From Phoronis ovalis (Eukaryota > Phoronida > Phoronidae), in contig JAOXYB010079831.1 in the NCBI GenBank assembly GCA_028565635.1, positions 1-23,197 on the forward strand: 23,197 nt of DNA. Reading direction: 5' to 3'. The notes under the pieces are model-generated. The model saw only the letters and a list, made by a program, of their open reading frames with translations. It did not search any database and was not told the DNA's origin. Made by a program: the position numbers and the translations under genes. Below, piece by piece: positions 11,101 to 20,982 of this stretch; positions within the stretch are counted from its first letter, which is position 1; each line of letters starts with the position of its first letter.

Positions 11101-12816
11101 AAATACAGTGTCAAGATTCGCGACAGCTTTCAGTTGTCGTATATTTTGTCATCCGTTGGGGTCTTTCTCTGAGTGATTTTACTGCTGTGAATTACATCTT
11201 TGAATGTGAAATTTGATTTCAGTTGTACATTTGTTGTTACTCTTAACTTTCTGGAGGTCTAACACATATCTCATTTATTATTCAGGAGGAAAAAGATGAA
11301 GAAGTTTCAAAGAAGGTCACTGAAGAAGATACTTCAAAAACTGTTGAACCTAAGGTAACATAATTTGCTCAATGTTAAAATGCTGGATTAGTAGTATTTT
11401 TTATGTAATAACTCAAGTGTTTGGATCTGGTATAAAATAATGTCAACATCAAGTTCAGTGGTCATATCCCATTCACAAGCTTATGCTTCATGTAGCAAAA
11501 GTAATATTATAGGTGTCTGTCGATAAGTTGGTGTATCAGGAAGACAATATACAGAATATTAGGATGTTATTTCATACTTCACTAGTTATTTGGGTTGAAA
11601 TAAATCTAATTCATATGACAGGCTTAAAACTGTCTTGTTACATTCCAGGTCCAGGAAGTTGTCAAAGTTGAAGTTATTCCTGATCTCCCAGCGTATGACG
11701 GATCAACCCCACTGGGTCAAGATCATGTAGTACCCGTAACAGGATTCTTTTGTAAACTCTGTTCTAAATTCTACAACCACGAGCTGGCTGCTAAAGTGAA
11801 TCACTGTAAGACAAAAGCACACTATGAGAAGCTAAAGGTATTGTACCATTCTTTGTCGTTATGTCAAAACATTACAATTACAACCTCAGTCGTTTCATTG
11901 TAAAGATTAAAGATGCTTACTGTGCGATTGGCCTCAAAGAATTGGGTTAATAACCAATCAAACATAATGTAATTATACATTGCTTCATACACAAAATGAG
12001 TTTGTTTTTTTTTTGTAGGTAGCACATTCTAAAAAGAGGCTGCCATCTCAGAGTGAACCATCCCCCAGTGATGAAGATGTCCTGGACAAAAGTATTAATG
12101 TAGAACAAACATCAGTTGATAATGATAAAGAAGCATCGCCAGACAGTGATGGTGCAACTAAAACTCTGGCGTCAAAGGTAAGATTGAATGGCAAAAAAAC
12201 TATTTAATTCAAATAATGAAATGCCCATAACAAGTTTGTGTTGTTAAAACAACACTATCACAAACTGGTGTATGTAAGATTCAACATTAATTGCGCAGAA
12301 GTTCATTTAGGTTTTAAGAACCACTGCTACGGTTACTCACTGGTTTCACTTTAATTCCTGTTACTGGTAGAACTGTTAATGATGTTATCATTTTGTACTT
12401 GATACGTACATGTAGTTATGCACACCACCGTATTCTGCTAGTTATTATAAGTAAGCAGACTTTTTGTTTGTTAGGTTCTATAATAGCACATTATTTAATG
12501 ATTATAGGTACCTACATATAGTACAAGTGAAGAAGACGGTCCCTTGCTCCAGATCATTGCTGTTACCTCCTTATCTGGCAAAACTTGGCCTGAAAGTGAT
12601 CCCACAGGGAATCCTGATGACATGTTACAAGAGCTACATGTGGATGACAGTAATGAAGTTGATGTTGACGAGGAAATCGCTTACTTGTCAGGTGATGTTT
12701 GCGAATCAACAGAGGCAGTCAGAGATTTGCAGTTAAAGAAACCTACCAAGACCCCTGCTGCTAAAGGAAAAGCAAGGCGAGGTGGTAAAGCTAAACGAGG
12801 TGGAAGAAAGACTTAA
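2188..12816 (+). CDS. CIZ1: CIZ1-like Cip1-interacting zinc finger protein, 17 coding exons
   Basis: Coding exons: 2188-2321, 2649-2777, 2933-3073, 3888-4276, 4554-4714, 6645-6783, 8038-8258, 8700-8870, 9177-9310, 9801-9876, 10168-10275, 10502-10603, 10849-10956, 11286-11354, 11649-11837, 12019-12177, 12508-12816. All introns are GT-AG and phases agree throughout; the sum is 2739 nt, 912 residues plus TAA, close to human CIZ1 (about 900). CIZ1 is a nuclear-matrix protein that binds p21/CIP1 and cyclins and promotes initiation of DNA replication. Identity rests on the C-terminal half: five matrin/U1-type C2H2 fingers (residues about 484-506, 544-564, 575-599, 611-633, 729-752), the block GDLLSHQRTSDHK (human GDLIQHRRTQDHK), TIDAVG after an acidic run (human TVDAVG), and VPVTGFFCKLCSKFYNH (human VPVMGYICRICHKFYHS). 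The N-terminal half is low complexity with a tandem repeat, a possible KRSRF nuclear signal, an RG-rich stretch and two VKxE sumoylation-like sites. The tail is basic (KARRGGKAKRGGRK). Small alternative exons in the long introns cannot be excluded. Confidence 0.88.
2322..2648 (+). other. Intron after first coding exon of CIZ1-like gene
   Basis: Begins GTAAGT, ends TTTTTTAG. AT-rich; nothing else recognised. Confidence 0.8.
3074..3887 (+). other. Intron 3 of CIZ1-like gene
   Basis: Runs from GTAGGT to TTGTTAG and joins two exons in phase 2. AT-rich, about 800 bases, with no ORF or repeat that I recognise. Confidence 0.75.
4012..4236 (+). repeat. Five in-frame 45-bp tandem repeats in CIZ1-like exon 4
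   Basis: Five consecutive 15-codon units encode variants of SSRMMxDSLGSNQSV (residues about 177-251 of the spliced protein). A weaker SRLMGSS half unit precedes them and an SGSLGTSFGTG remnant follows. Units differ at both silent and replacement sites (for example RMM, RLM, RIM), so the array is not a very recent duplication. The serine-rich, methionine-containing unit looks disordered. I do not recall this repeat in vertebrate CIZ1, whose N-terminal half is glutamine-rich instead. Confidence 0.9.
4715..6644 (+). other. Long intron 5 of CIZ1-like gene
   Basis: Begins GTATGT and ends with a pyrimidine tract and TTAACAG; both flanking exons are in phase 0. At about 1.9 kb it is the largest intron traced. 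It is AT-rich, with a small perfect palindrome GCTAGCTAGC near 5936-5945. Open frames in it lack splice context and domain content. A skipped alternative exon is possible but I see none. Confidence 0.7.
6784..8037 (+). other. Intron 6 of CIZ1-like gene
   Basis: Runs from GTAATG to ATTGTAG and separates the exon ending NNNRDRQ from the RG-rich exon. About 1.25 kb of AT-rich sequence. A small inverted repeat (ATACTAC and GTAGTAT) lies near 7936-7955. No gene is recognised. Confidence 0.75.
8259..8699 (+). other. Intron 7 of CIZ1-like gene
   Basis: Begins GTAAAA, a weaker donor than its neighbours, and ends TTTTACCAG. It contains the short tandem repeat listed separately. Confidence 0.75.
8370..8427 (+). 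repeat. Three-copy tandem repeat of about 20 bp in intron 7
   Basis: ACTTCAGTGTA followed by GGTAGAT or TGTAGATAT occurs three times in a row, with units of 18 to 20 bases. It is a small intronic satellite with no coding meaning. Confidence 0.85.
8820..10603 (+). other. CIZ1-like zinc finger block, fingers 1 to 4 across exons 8-12
   Basis: Finger 1 is split by the intron after CRNQK: its Cys pair CHVC is in exon 8 and its His pair H-x5-H in exon 9. Finger 2 (CNIC, H-x5-H), finger 3 (CPLC, H-x5-H) and finger 4 (CQVC, H-x5-H) each fill one small exon (9801-9876, 10168-10275, 10502-10603). All keep the two-residue Cys spacing and the five-residue His spacing of the matrin/U1 class. The exon 11 finger has no clear partner in vertebrate CIZ1 as I remember it, while the exon 12 finger aligns with the vertebrate finger that precedes the acidic TVDAVG block. 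Confidence 0.8.
9311..9800 (+). other. Intron 9 of CIZ1-like gene
   Basis: Begins GTAAGA, ends AAATTTTAG, and splits a serine codon in phase 2. AT-rich; nothing else recognised. Confidence 0.75.
10957..11285 (+). other. Intron 13 of CIZ1-like gene
   Basis: Begins GTCAAT and ends TTATTCAG, between two acidic exons. The open frame continues about 128 bases past the donor, so an intron-retained form would add a short tail with a CQTC pair and then stop; I treat this as chance. Confidence 0.6.
12178..12507 (+). other. Last intron of CIZ1-like gene
   Basis: Begins GTAAGA and ends GATTATAG, in phase 0. No other feature seen. Confidence 0.75.
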
Positions 12817-13460
12817 AATATAATAGATAAACAGTTTGATTAAGGTGGCTGCATTAAAAACTATAACGTGACGGTTTCATAGACATGGCTTTGCAAAAAG
12901 AAGTCAACTGAAGAATGTAGTTTCATTGCCATACTTTTGAATTGCCTTAGTTCCTGCATGGACAAATGGGCATCGCATTCCTGTTGACCTGTTTTTGATT
13001 TTAAAGTTCCTAAGAAAATTACATTGAGTTTAGAAAATGTTGCAAAAGTTGGGAAGCAGTTGTGTTGCACAGGATATATTCAAACAAAGAGAACTAGCCA
13101 ACTACATAAGACAAATAAGATGAAATTTTTTGCCTGGTTTCCGTTTTTTATCGGTATTCCCATTTCCCGCATCCACCACATGTTTCTAATATTGTCGAAG
13201 ATACCGAGATGTTATCTTTATCTTATTTGTGTTAAATAGTTGTCTGATTCTAGTCATGTTTGTCCTCATTTTGATATGTGTGTATTTAAGTAAAGGCTGC
13301 TAGTTCACCGTCTGTTGCCATTGTAGTGCGTTCTTCTAATTCGTAGTCTGCTAAATCGATCCCATGTAGCTATTATACTTCTGCTTTGACCAATAGCAGG
13401 GCAATGTATTTTTTATAGATTGATTGTTAATAAAGCAATAAATCTATTATCATATCATAT
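12817..13460 (+). other. 3' UTR of CIZ1-like gene with poly(A) signals
   Basis: After TAA at 12814-12816 there is about 620 bases without coding potential, up to two canonical AATAAA hexamers at 13429-13434 and 13437-13442. Cleavage is expected roughly 10-30 bases after them. The exact end is inferred. Confidence 0.65.
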
Positions 13461-14750
13461 TCAAAGATAAAAATCTAAGTTTCACAAACCATATAGTGTG
13501 ACATGCATTTTGAAATTTGTTTTTGAACTATCGATAGTTGGGGCTTATTCAGTAACCTACGAGGGTAAGGCCTACGGATGCACGGGGAACCAACGAGTTA
13601 GAAATAATCCTACAAAAAAAAACGAGAACGACATGGTTTGGACTGTTTATGTAATAAACTGGTTTGTTATAAAGATATTTCTACATTCGAGCATAAATCG
13701 TGAAGTAAGAAAACTAGATAGGGGTCCAGAACTTAAGGTATAATCCTATAATCTCTGTCTTTGGTACACGCCTGTCAAATCTTTGGTTTGGATAGATGCT
13801 TGACTTTAAACCAACTGTTTAAAAATTATGTATAGTAATTATAATACCATAAAATAACACAGATTTTGCATACGTCATATTCCTACTTGAAAATGGAACA
13901 ACCGAGATGAGCAAACCGATGATATGTTTTCATGCAAAACATTTTCTAGCTCTAATTAAACCTCGGAATTAAACCTACTAATAACTTAGGCAAACGACAC
14001 CAGATGTGTCTACTGATGGATGGGTATTCAAATATGCAGTTGGATTTTGTCATTTAATTATAGCTGCATTATCCATGACATGCTTTGCTTGGTACTGAAC
14101 AAAATTATCCGACCAAATTATACATTAATTGTAATGTTATGTTTGTTTGACCAATGGGCTATATAAAATTGTCTAAAAATGTCACCTAATCCAAATATTA
14201 ATTCATTTTTTTCCTTCTATGATTAATTAGCATAATTGGCAAGAAAATGTTTCTTGGCATAAGAATGGAGATTTATTATGACATTTTTTATGACACATGA
14301 CAGAGGCTTGCACGATATATCGTATTACCTGAATTTTATATATCTATTAACTGATGCCTAATTAGCATATTGTTGCCATGGTCCCTACATACCAAATATG
14401 GACGGTGTCGGTATGTCAGCAGACTATGAACTGTGTATTAAGCAGTTTTTTGCTTCCAACCAATGTTTTTGGCAGTATTGCACATCCGATCAGTGATCCT
14501 GCCTGCTTTATACAACACTACTTATTATACATATTCAAAGTAAACATACCTGTTGTAGCAGGAAGCATTGTGTGGTGAGTGAGCTTAGTGGTTGAGCATT
14601 TGATCACCTTGTCGAATGATAGATCTATGTGTATATGAACTACATCAATATAATCGCATCATAAACGCAGAAAATACTGTTCTGATTATTTGGTATTACG
14701 TGTTATTGCACTAATATGTGTAACTCCTCTGAAAAATTAAGTCAAAATTG
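13461..14750. other. Intergenic, no gene recognised
   Basis: AT-rich sequence between the end of the CIZ1-like gene and the repeat-rich block. Short open frames occur (for example 13498-13743 on plus) but they show no domain, no splice context and no promoter that I can defend. Confidence 0.5.
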
Positions 14751-16160
14751 ATCCCCTTGTCGTGACTCTGGGACGTGCTCGTTTTTTTCGCGCATGGGTA
14801 TCCAATTTTCTGCGAGTTTCTCCCATACGGTGTACTATGTTATTACCAGAAAGTGTGAGAACAGTAAAAACACAGTAATCCTCCCCCCGAACAACTGTCA
14901 TTAAATGAATATGAAAGTATGCCGAGGATGTACTATGTACGGACCGGGATATGCCCTCCCAAAATGGGTCATTTTAATTTCCCTTAGAAATCCCTAAAAC
15001 TTTTCACAGAAAAATCTCTAAAAATGTCACAGAAAAAACTGCTGCATGGGTCTGTCGCATTTTACGTTTTATCCATCCATCCGTGCCAGACCACAAACCC
15101 TAGAAATTCAGGTCCATTTTTGAAAAAAACAAACTTAAAAGCCCCTTCCACTTTTTGAGTAAAATCCCTGGAAATAGATACATTTCTTGTACGAAAATCC
15201 TACAGCTAGAAATTGATGAATGTTTTGAGTTTCGGTAGATTACAACCGTGACGTGTTATACTGCACAATGCAAATTGACAATATCAGTTGAACTGTGCTG
15301 GTCTTCGATAGTTCCTTAAAATCTCTGGGAGAGTATATTTGGTCCGAGCGGGTTTTTGGTATCTTGGTCCCCTGTCTTGGCGAAGTAGCTTAGGCTCCAG
15401 TTAAATAGGCTGTAGGGGGAGGGGGGGTGGGAATCGCGAGCAGCGAACATTTGGTCTGTTAAGTGCGAGCAGCGAGCATTGCTTGGTCTGTTAAGTGCGA
15501 GCAGCGAGCATTGTCTTTTGGCGAACATTATTTTGCATAATTTAGTGTACTATTTTGGGTTTTGGCGAGGATTTTTTTTTTTTTTGGTTGTATTTTTTTT
15601 AGCATTGCCGATTTTTAAGTGCGAGCATTGTACCTTGGGGGGTACCCCCTACCCCCCTCAAATATCGGTTGATCCCGAATTTGATGCTTCTTTCCTGGGG
15701 GGTCACTCCAAAAGATTATATACGGGTATGCTAGGCACACAAAAAATGAAAGATCCCTGCCCGGGAGACGAATTTTGAAAAATACCTACCCCTTGAAACA
15801 AAAATCATCAAAAAAGCTACCCCTTGACCAGAATATAAGGGAAAATATCCCTGTAACAGTTCCGGAAGTGGATCAGATTTTTATTAAAGTAGCTGTTTTA
15901 AGTTCTTTTAAGGCAGTTTCCCGGGCACTTTCTATGAAAAAAATGAAAAAACGTACCCTTTAAAGCGGAGAGATAGATCTTGAATTAGATAGCCCTAGAT
16001 GACAGACCCTTGACCCGGACAAGGTAAAATAAATAGCAAAAAAGCACCGCTTGACCCGGACGCTGTGCTGAAATATAGACCCCTTGAGCGCCGAGCATCC
16101 CCGTCATCACTTTATATTGAATGACCCCTCGGGGCTTCTTTCCCCTCGCAGACTGACTGG
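14751..16160. repeat. Dispersed repeat block, GC-richer than its surroundings
   Basis: This stretch changes style sharply, with runs of C or G, phrases such as ACCCCTTGACCCGGAC, and GCGAGCAGCGAGCATTG. It shares blocks with 1-310. The phrase (A)CCCCTTGA with variants occurs near 15788, 15818, 16005, 16046 and 16079, often 30-40 bases apart, suggesting an old, decayed internal tandem structure. Open frames here (15479-15778, 15775-15963 and the minus frame at 15316-15528) are read through repeat sequence and show no protein domain. No transposase or reverse transcriptase is visible, so any element is non-autonomous or a remnant. The outer borders are approximate. Confidence 0.6.
15435..15520 (+). 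repeat. 32-bp tandem repeat, nearly three copies
   Basis: The unit GGTCTGTTAAGTGCGAGCAG plus CGAGCATTGCTT occurs at about 15453 and again at about 15485, preceded by a partial unit (CGCGAGCAGCGAACATTT) at 15435. A diverged single unit appears near 217-270 in the left-edge copy, so the tandem state differs between family members. Confidence 0.85.
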
Positions 16161-17371
16161 CGGGGTCCTTTGCGTACGAACGATGTCATCCTCAGAGAAG
16201 TGGCCATTCTAGTCATAGTTTTAATAGTCACAACTCTCTTGATATGTGAATAAAACAAGGTTGAAGAGTCTAAACAATGGCGTTAATAGCCTAGCAAACA
16301 AAATGAGCGTTCCTGGTATCTATATATATGTTTTTACACTAGAATTTAGGAAACTGAACCGAAAGACGATTTTTTGCAATAAATTATACCTATTTTTAAG
16401 ATAAATTTTTATCGTGTATTTGTATTTATTCTTTTCTTTTTTTATGAATTGCCTTGTAAAACATAGTTTTTAAAATAATGTACAATAAAAATGTTAACAT
16501 ATTTTCCAACACATAATTAACCACGATTAATTTTAAATATTATTGTTAATCACATTTCACGTAGAAAAGTGCTCATGACAAAATATCTGTTTATTTGCTG
16601 TTATAATCACAAGAACTAGATCTATTATACATTTAAAATTTATCACATAAATGCATTAAAATGCTTTCCACTTTGTGAATAATATTTCTTTGTATTTTGT
16701 GATTTGATGTTGAGGGCCTATAAGCTAGCCTTTTTATGTGAATGTGCCAAGTGACCAAGTACAAGTGAGGTAAACATTCAATCAGATTTCTTTACTGTGA
16801 CATATACATTAAAGTTAAGTAATTATTCGTGTTGAATCAAAATTTCAATGATATTTTTTTGTCTTTGGATTCGGTCTTTTTCTTCATGCTTATAAAAGCA
16901 ACGTACCTAACCACCCTCAGTACAGGGCTGATGTCTGAAACTGAAAGCATCGATATAACAATGCTGTATTATTTTTAATTATCTAACAATAAAAATATTT
17001 TTAAACTACTAAAATCATGTAATTGAACGAATAAATGTATTTGTCAATTATAAAATGACTATTAAATACGTTATGGAATTATAGTCCTTTTAGAATATAT
17101 ATTTATTTTTTCTTACTTGAATGTTTTAATTAAAACAACAGTGTGTTTTTCTAATTAAATTACAAACTATCTATGATTCGATAACATTTTCACATTTGCT
17201 CATAAAGTTTAACACACACATATATATATATATATATATTACTTGTGTAAAAGTGTTGTTTTAATTAAAAGATTAAATTTCGTCAACTGTCCTTTTGAGT
17301 TACTTGTGTAATATATATAGTACGTGAGGCACACTTGTATTATTTTGGATTTAAAAAAAGCATGCAGTCAT
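16161..17371. other. Intergenic and probable 3' region of the receptor gene
   Basis: Very AT-rich. For the minus-strand receptor ending at 17372, the first clear AATAAA on that strand is at 17107-17102, about 265 bases past the stop, so the transcript probably ends near there; other candidates lie further left. A CA/TA microsatellite occurs at 17212-17240. Confidence 0.5.
17212..17240. repeat. (CA)n(TA)n microsatellite
   Basis: A short ACACACACA run passes directly into TATATATATATATATATAT. It lies in the likely 3' UTR of the receptor gene. Confidence 0.9.
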
Positions 17372-18985
17372 CTAAGCTCTGTATTTGCTTGCACTCATAT
17401 GGCAATTGCGACAAAGTAATTTTCTGAAAGCTTCTCTAAAATTTTGATTACATATACAATACAATATAGGATTTATGGTCGAATACAAATATGCCAACCA
17501 AAACGAAGTCTCATACACATTTCTTGATAAACACTTTGGACAGAACGCGTCAATAGGCCACATAACAGTAAAAGGCACCCAGCACATTAATAAAGTGCCC
17601 ATAATAACTGCCAGGGTTTTTGTAGCTCTTATATGTTGTATAAGTCTAGCTTTTTTCATGCTTGCCTGTCTTTCACGTCTTAAAAATGCACCACAATGTT
17701 TAGAATTGATTGCTTTCCTTTTGTACGCGACAGCATTATCTTGAATTATCAATTTCTTTACGCTTTTGCGTTTATCCGATTTTTTCCATTTCATTATAAA
17801 GGAATTTGCATTTTCTTGTCTATCAAGCGATGATAAATTAGTCTCGACTACGTCATTTAGGCAAATACTTTCATCATCATTATTATCTTGTTCCGAAATC
17901 CATTTAGCAACACATTTCTTGTTAAAATGTTCTTTATTCTTCCCGTTTAAAGTTTTGTTATCATGGCATTTACATGTAGTTTGTTGATTGTTATTATCTT
18001 CGGATTTATAGTTAGATTTCACCCCTGACAACTCTTCTTGCGCGTCAAAGTATAAAGATGATCTTTCTTCTTCAGAAGACCTACGATTTGAAAGTTTTCT
18101 AAAATGGATTTCTACTTCAGTTGTTCTCTTATACTGTACAAACGTTCCAATTGCTTCTCCGTTTTCATCACACTTCGTTATGCAGACTTGCTGACGTTTA
18201 TTATACCTTTTTGGTTCCGCACCCGATTTTTTTCTCACAAATATGTTTTCCGGCTCAGTGAAGGAACTGTCACTGCTGTTTTTAGGTTTATTTGATTTAT
18301 TTAAAAGTATTGGCAATTCAGTTTCTGAAGGTCTTCTAGATCTCAAATCCATTGTTTTCATATGGCTGCGCAACACCAATACAATACGTATAAAAAATCC
18401 TAAAATCAGAATAATTGGAATGTAAAATACAAGAGTAACTGTGGCAATAACTACATACTCCGGTTGCCAAACTAAAAAGCACTCTTTACCTTTAGGTTTG
18501 CCATTTATTATCCTCATAGAAGTGAAAACAGCAGAGAAAACCACAATAGGTAAAAGCCATGCAGCCATGATGTTTAAAATTGCTCGTTTTTTTGTTTTTC
18601 TGATTCTAGCATGCAGTGGTTTCACTACTGTTTGGTATCTATCCCATGATATGAGAAGTACGTTAGTCAACGAAGCTGTGCAACATAAGTAGTCAAAAAA
18701 TTGCCATATATCGCATAAATATGCACCAAATACCCATTCACCTTGAAACGTTATCGAATACAGCATCATCAATGTCATAACAAAACCACCAACTATCAAG
18801 TCCGCAACGCCAAGACTTGCTAAATAGTAATTGCTTATGGATCGTTGTAATCTTTTGTCCCATGCAACAGCAATGATCGTTAAAACATTCTCAAAAATCG
18901 TAAAAAGAATAATAATACTTATCAAAATTGTTAATGAAACGCGTCCTTCTGGTGTTAAAATGCTTTTACCAGTATCGTTTTCCAT
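17372..18985 (-). CDS. Class A amine-type GPCR, histamine H3/muscarinic-like, intronless
   Basis: A complete 537-residue seven-helix receptor in one exon. An in-frame TAA nine bases upstream of the ATG fixes the first Met, whose context is ACAATGG. Landmarks: N33 (1.50), D62 (2.50, VADLI), C91 (3.25) for the disulfide with C169 in loop 2, D98 (3.32) followed by Tyr as in muscarinic and histamine receptors, D115-R116-Y117, FYIP with P190 (5.50), CWVPF with W469 (6.48) and P471, NPILY at 505-509, then a helix 8 (NFREAFRKLLC) with a possible palmitoylated Cys. D3.32 predicts binding of a charged amine. The stretch YETSFWLAY entering helix 7 and DYLCCTAS in helix 3 resemble H3 receptors, while FYIP and T184 (5.44) are closer to muscarinic ones. 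Loop 3 is long (about residues 207-448), polar and charged, typical of Gi- or Gq-coupled amine receptors. H3's acidic residue at 5.46 is absent (V186), so histamine is not assured as ligand. The family is sure; the ligand is not. Confidence 0.93.
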   Translation of the reverse strand: MENDTGKSILTPEGRVSLTILISIIILFTIFENVLTIIAVAWDKRLQRSISNYYLASLGVADLIVGGFVMTLMMLYSITFQGEWVFGAYLCDIWQFFDYLCCTASLTNVLLISWDRYQTVVKPLHARIRKTKKRAILNIMAAWLLPIVVFSAVFTSMRIINGKPKGKECFLVWQPEYVVIATVTLVFYIPIILILGFFIRIVLVLRSHMKTMDLRSRRPSETELPILLNKSNKPKNSSDSSFTEPENIFVRKKSGAEPKRYNKRQQVCITKCDENGEAIGTFVQYKRTTEVEIHFRKLSNRRSSEEERSSLYFDAQEELSGVKSNYKSEDNNNQQTTCKCHDNKTLNGKNKEHFNKKCVAKWISEQDNNDDESICLNDVVETNLSSLDRQENANSFIMKWKKSDKRKSVKKLIIQDNAVAYKRKAINSKHCGAFLRRERQASMKKARLIQHIRATKTLAVIMGTLLMCWVPFTVMWPIDAFCPKCLSRNVYETSFWLAYLYSTINPILYCICNQNFREAFRKLLCRNCHMSASKYRA

Positions 18986-19739
18986 TGTAAGTTAGCAGTT
19001 CTGTATTGCTGTTTACATATGTAATATTACTGTCTTATAATAAGGTGGCATTAGCTATATTACTCTTCCAGGTGGAGCTGTTCATAAAAACACTTTTCAA
19101 AATTCACTTCTCATGTAGCACAGATATACACAGAAACAAACGCCTTGAATAATTATGAATCAATCCCACGGTGTTAATACTACAAGAAAATGACATTGTT
19201 TATACTTTAAGCTGTTATAAATAATGTAATGAACCTAATTAACAGATTATGCAAATAGTTAGTCATAATCATATTAAAACTACAAAACATATGCTTCTCG
19301 ATTAACGACTTAATCTTTTTTATTCTCCGGTAACAGTTTCGATTTGTTTTGAATTCTTAGTAGTGCCTGATTTCCCGTCGCAATTTCACCTTCATTTTGC
19401 CAGTAGCTGTAGACATTTAAAAAGTCATTTTTAGAATAATTATCAAAAATGACGCTAACATTAGATAACATAAAAGTGCTTAATAATTACTTCATCGTAC
19501 TTGGTTCTTTTTCCTAGATTTGCAACTGCTAGAAAACCACCCATATGCGTAGAACATAGATGTAGCTGCGTTTAGCTGATGTATTAAAAATATTAAACAT
19601 CAATTCACTGGAAAAAAATAAAATATAATACGATCTATACACGGTGTACAAATACACCTACATGATCCAAATGACTGTTTTTTCTTCAGCTTAACTATGC
19701 GATTATATTAGTTTAAAAGGGTTTTGGTTCTACAAAGAT
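18986..19739. other. Upstream region of the receptor gene
   Basis: AT-rich sequence that should hold the 5' UTR and promoter of the minus-strand receptor. I see no convincing TATA box or further exon. Confidence 0.45.
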
Positions 19740-20165
19740 TTTTCAATTATTTTAAAATCAATAAGAGCACCTTCTGGCACCTTTAAAATTAACCACATAT
19801 CCTTTTAGCAAAGGCAGGGATTACTGCTATTGAATTTTGTAACCTTTAAATAGCATATTTGATATCAACATGACTTGACCTCATAATGGCCTCTAAATGC
19901 CACAAAACATAATTTCTGAATTTTTTATCACCTTTTTGTAGCTAAATATTTTTAAAGGTCTTCAAAATGACCCTTGTGTAACCCAATACCATCGTTTTGT
20001 AAATTTTGAGCAAGTAAATTCTTAACCTCCAGGTCAAAAATGCTCAACCCAAGGGACGTGTTACCTCAAATATCATACACAGCTTGCTCAAGAAAGAAAT
20101 AAGATGGAAGAAGGAAGAAGAAAGAAAACGTACACAACCAATAGGTTTGCTGCCTCATAACGGTA
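19740..20165. repeat. Possible degenerate dispersed element
   Basis: The stretch differs in style from its flanks and ends in a purine-rich tract (20090-20130, AAGAAAGAAATAAGATGGAA and onward with GAAGAAGAAAG) followed by a short segment with AATAGGTTTGCTGCCTCATAA. An A/G tract followed by a short AATAGGTTT-type end resembles non-autonomous elements that I associate with marine invertebrate genomes. Only one copy is in the window, so repetition is not shown and the borders are guesses. Confidence 0.3.
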
Positions 20166-20982
20166 GCTATACTTATGGAATAACATTATCCAACAGAATC
20201 ATGTGCCTGCTGTAATCGCTATTACTAACAGTAGTAATTAATCATAATGTAGAACGCATCTGTATATATGGTTTGATAACAGAAATGTGTCTTGACTCAC
20301 GTATAATAAGTGAAAATGCAGATTTGTTTTAATTAGTCTAAAGACATGAATTTCAATATTGTACAGCGGGGCGCTGACAGCTTACCTAGCAACAAACTCA
20401 AAAAGTAAAAAAAACACGAAACAGTGTTCTTACTTAATTATTGTAGGACATGTCCAACAATCGGCTGTCCATATGTGAGGGGTATATATTGTATCATAGA
20501 CAATGAAAAGGTACCGTCCTCTGTCTATCGCATATTAATTAATGGAAAGTTGACGCCTTATTTTCATTTTGTTTCCAAATTTTTATAATATTTTCTATTT
20601 TTTCTATTTATAAGTTTGTGATGCGTATGATGTTACAGAATTGGTGCATTTTCCTCCGGATATGCAATTTTATACATAACTGTAGTATATAATTACAGCA
20701 CGAACTTGTCACAAACATTCACTAGTTTCATCCCTATTGTGAGATTTGGTTAATTGTTAAGTTCATTAGGGTCTTAGCAAAATCAAATTTATCCCAGAAT
20801 AAATCGTGTTAAGGAGATTTTTTGAGGTTCATAACAATGATGTTTGCCATTAAAACAGTAGAACCAGTGGTCAAAGCCCCAAGCTAAATACTAAATACTA
20901 ATCAAGCTACGAATTGAAGCTAGACAGCTGTGATCAAATCTGCGCTCCTGGGTCTACGCCCGCGTGAGATGAACTATAACTG
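20166..20982. other. Intergenic, no gene recognised
   Basis: AT-rich with only short open frames. Nothing supported. Confidence 0.5.

Noticed and set aside
13498-13743. Plus-strand open frame of 81 aa downstream of CIZ1-like gene
   Set aside because: Follows the poly(A) signals, has no signal peptide, domain or promoter, and reads as chance sequence.
15316-15963. Several open frames across the repeat block
   Set aside because: They run through homopolymer tracts and the tandem repeat. Composition is repeat-driven and no transposase or other domain appears.
17475-18692. Plus-strand open frames opposite the receptor
   Set aside because: All are antisense shadows of the 537-residue receptor, including hydrophobic ones created by the complement of its helices.
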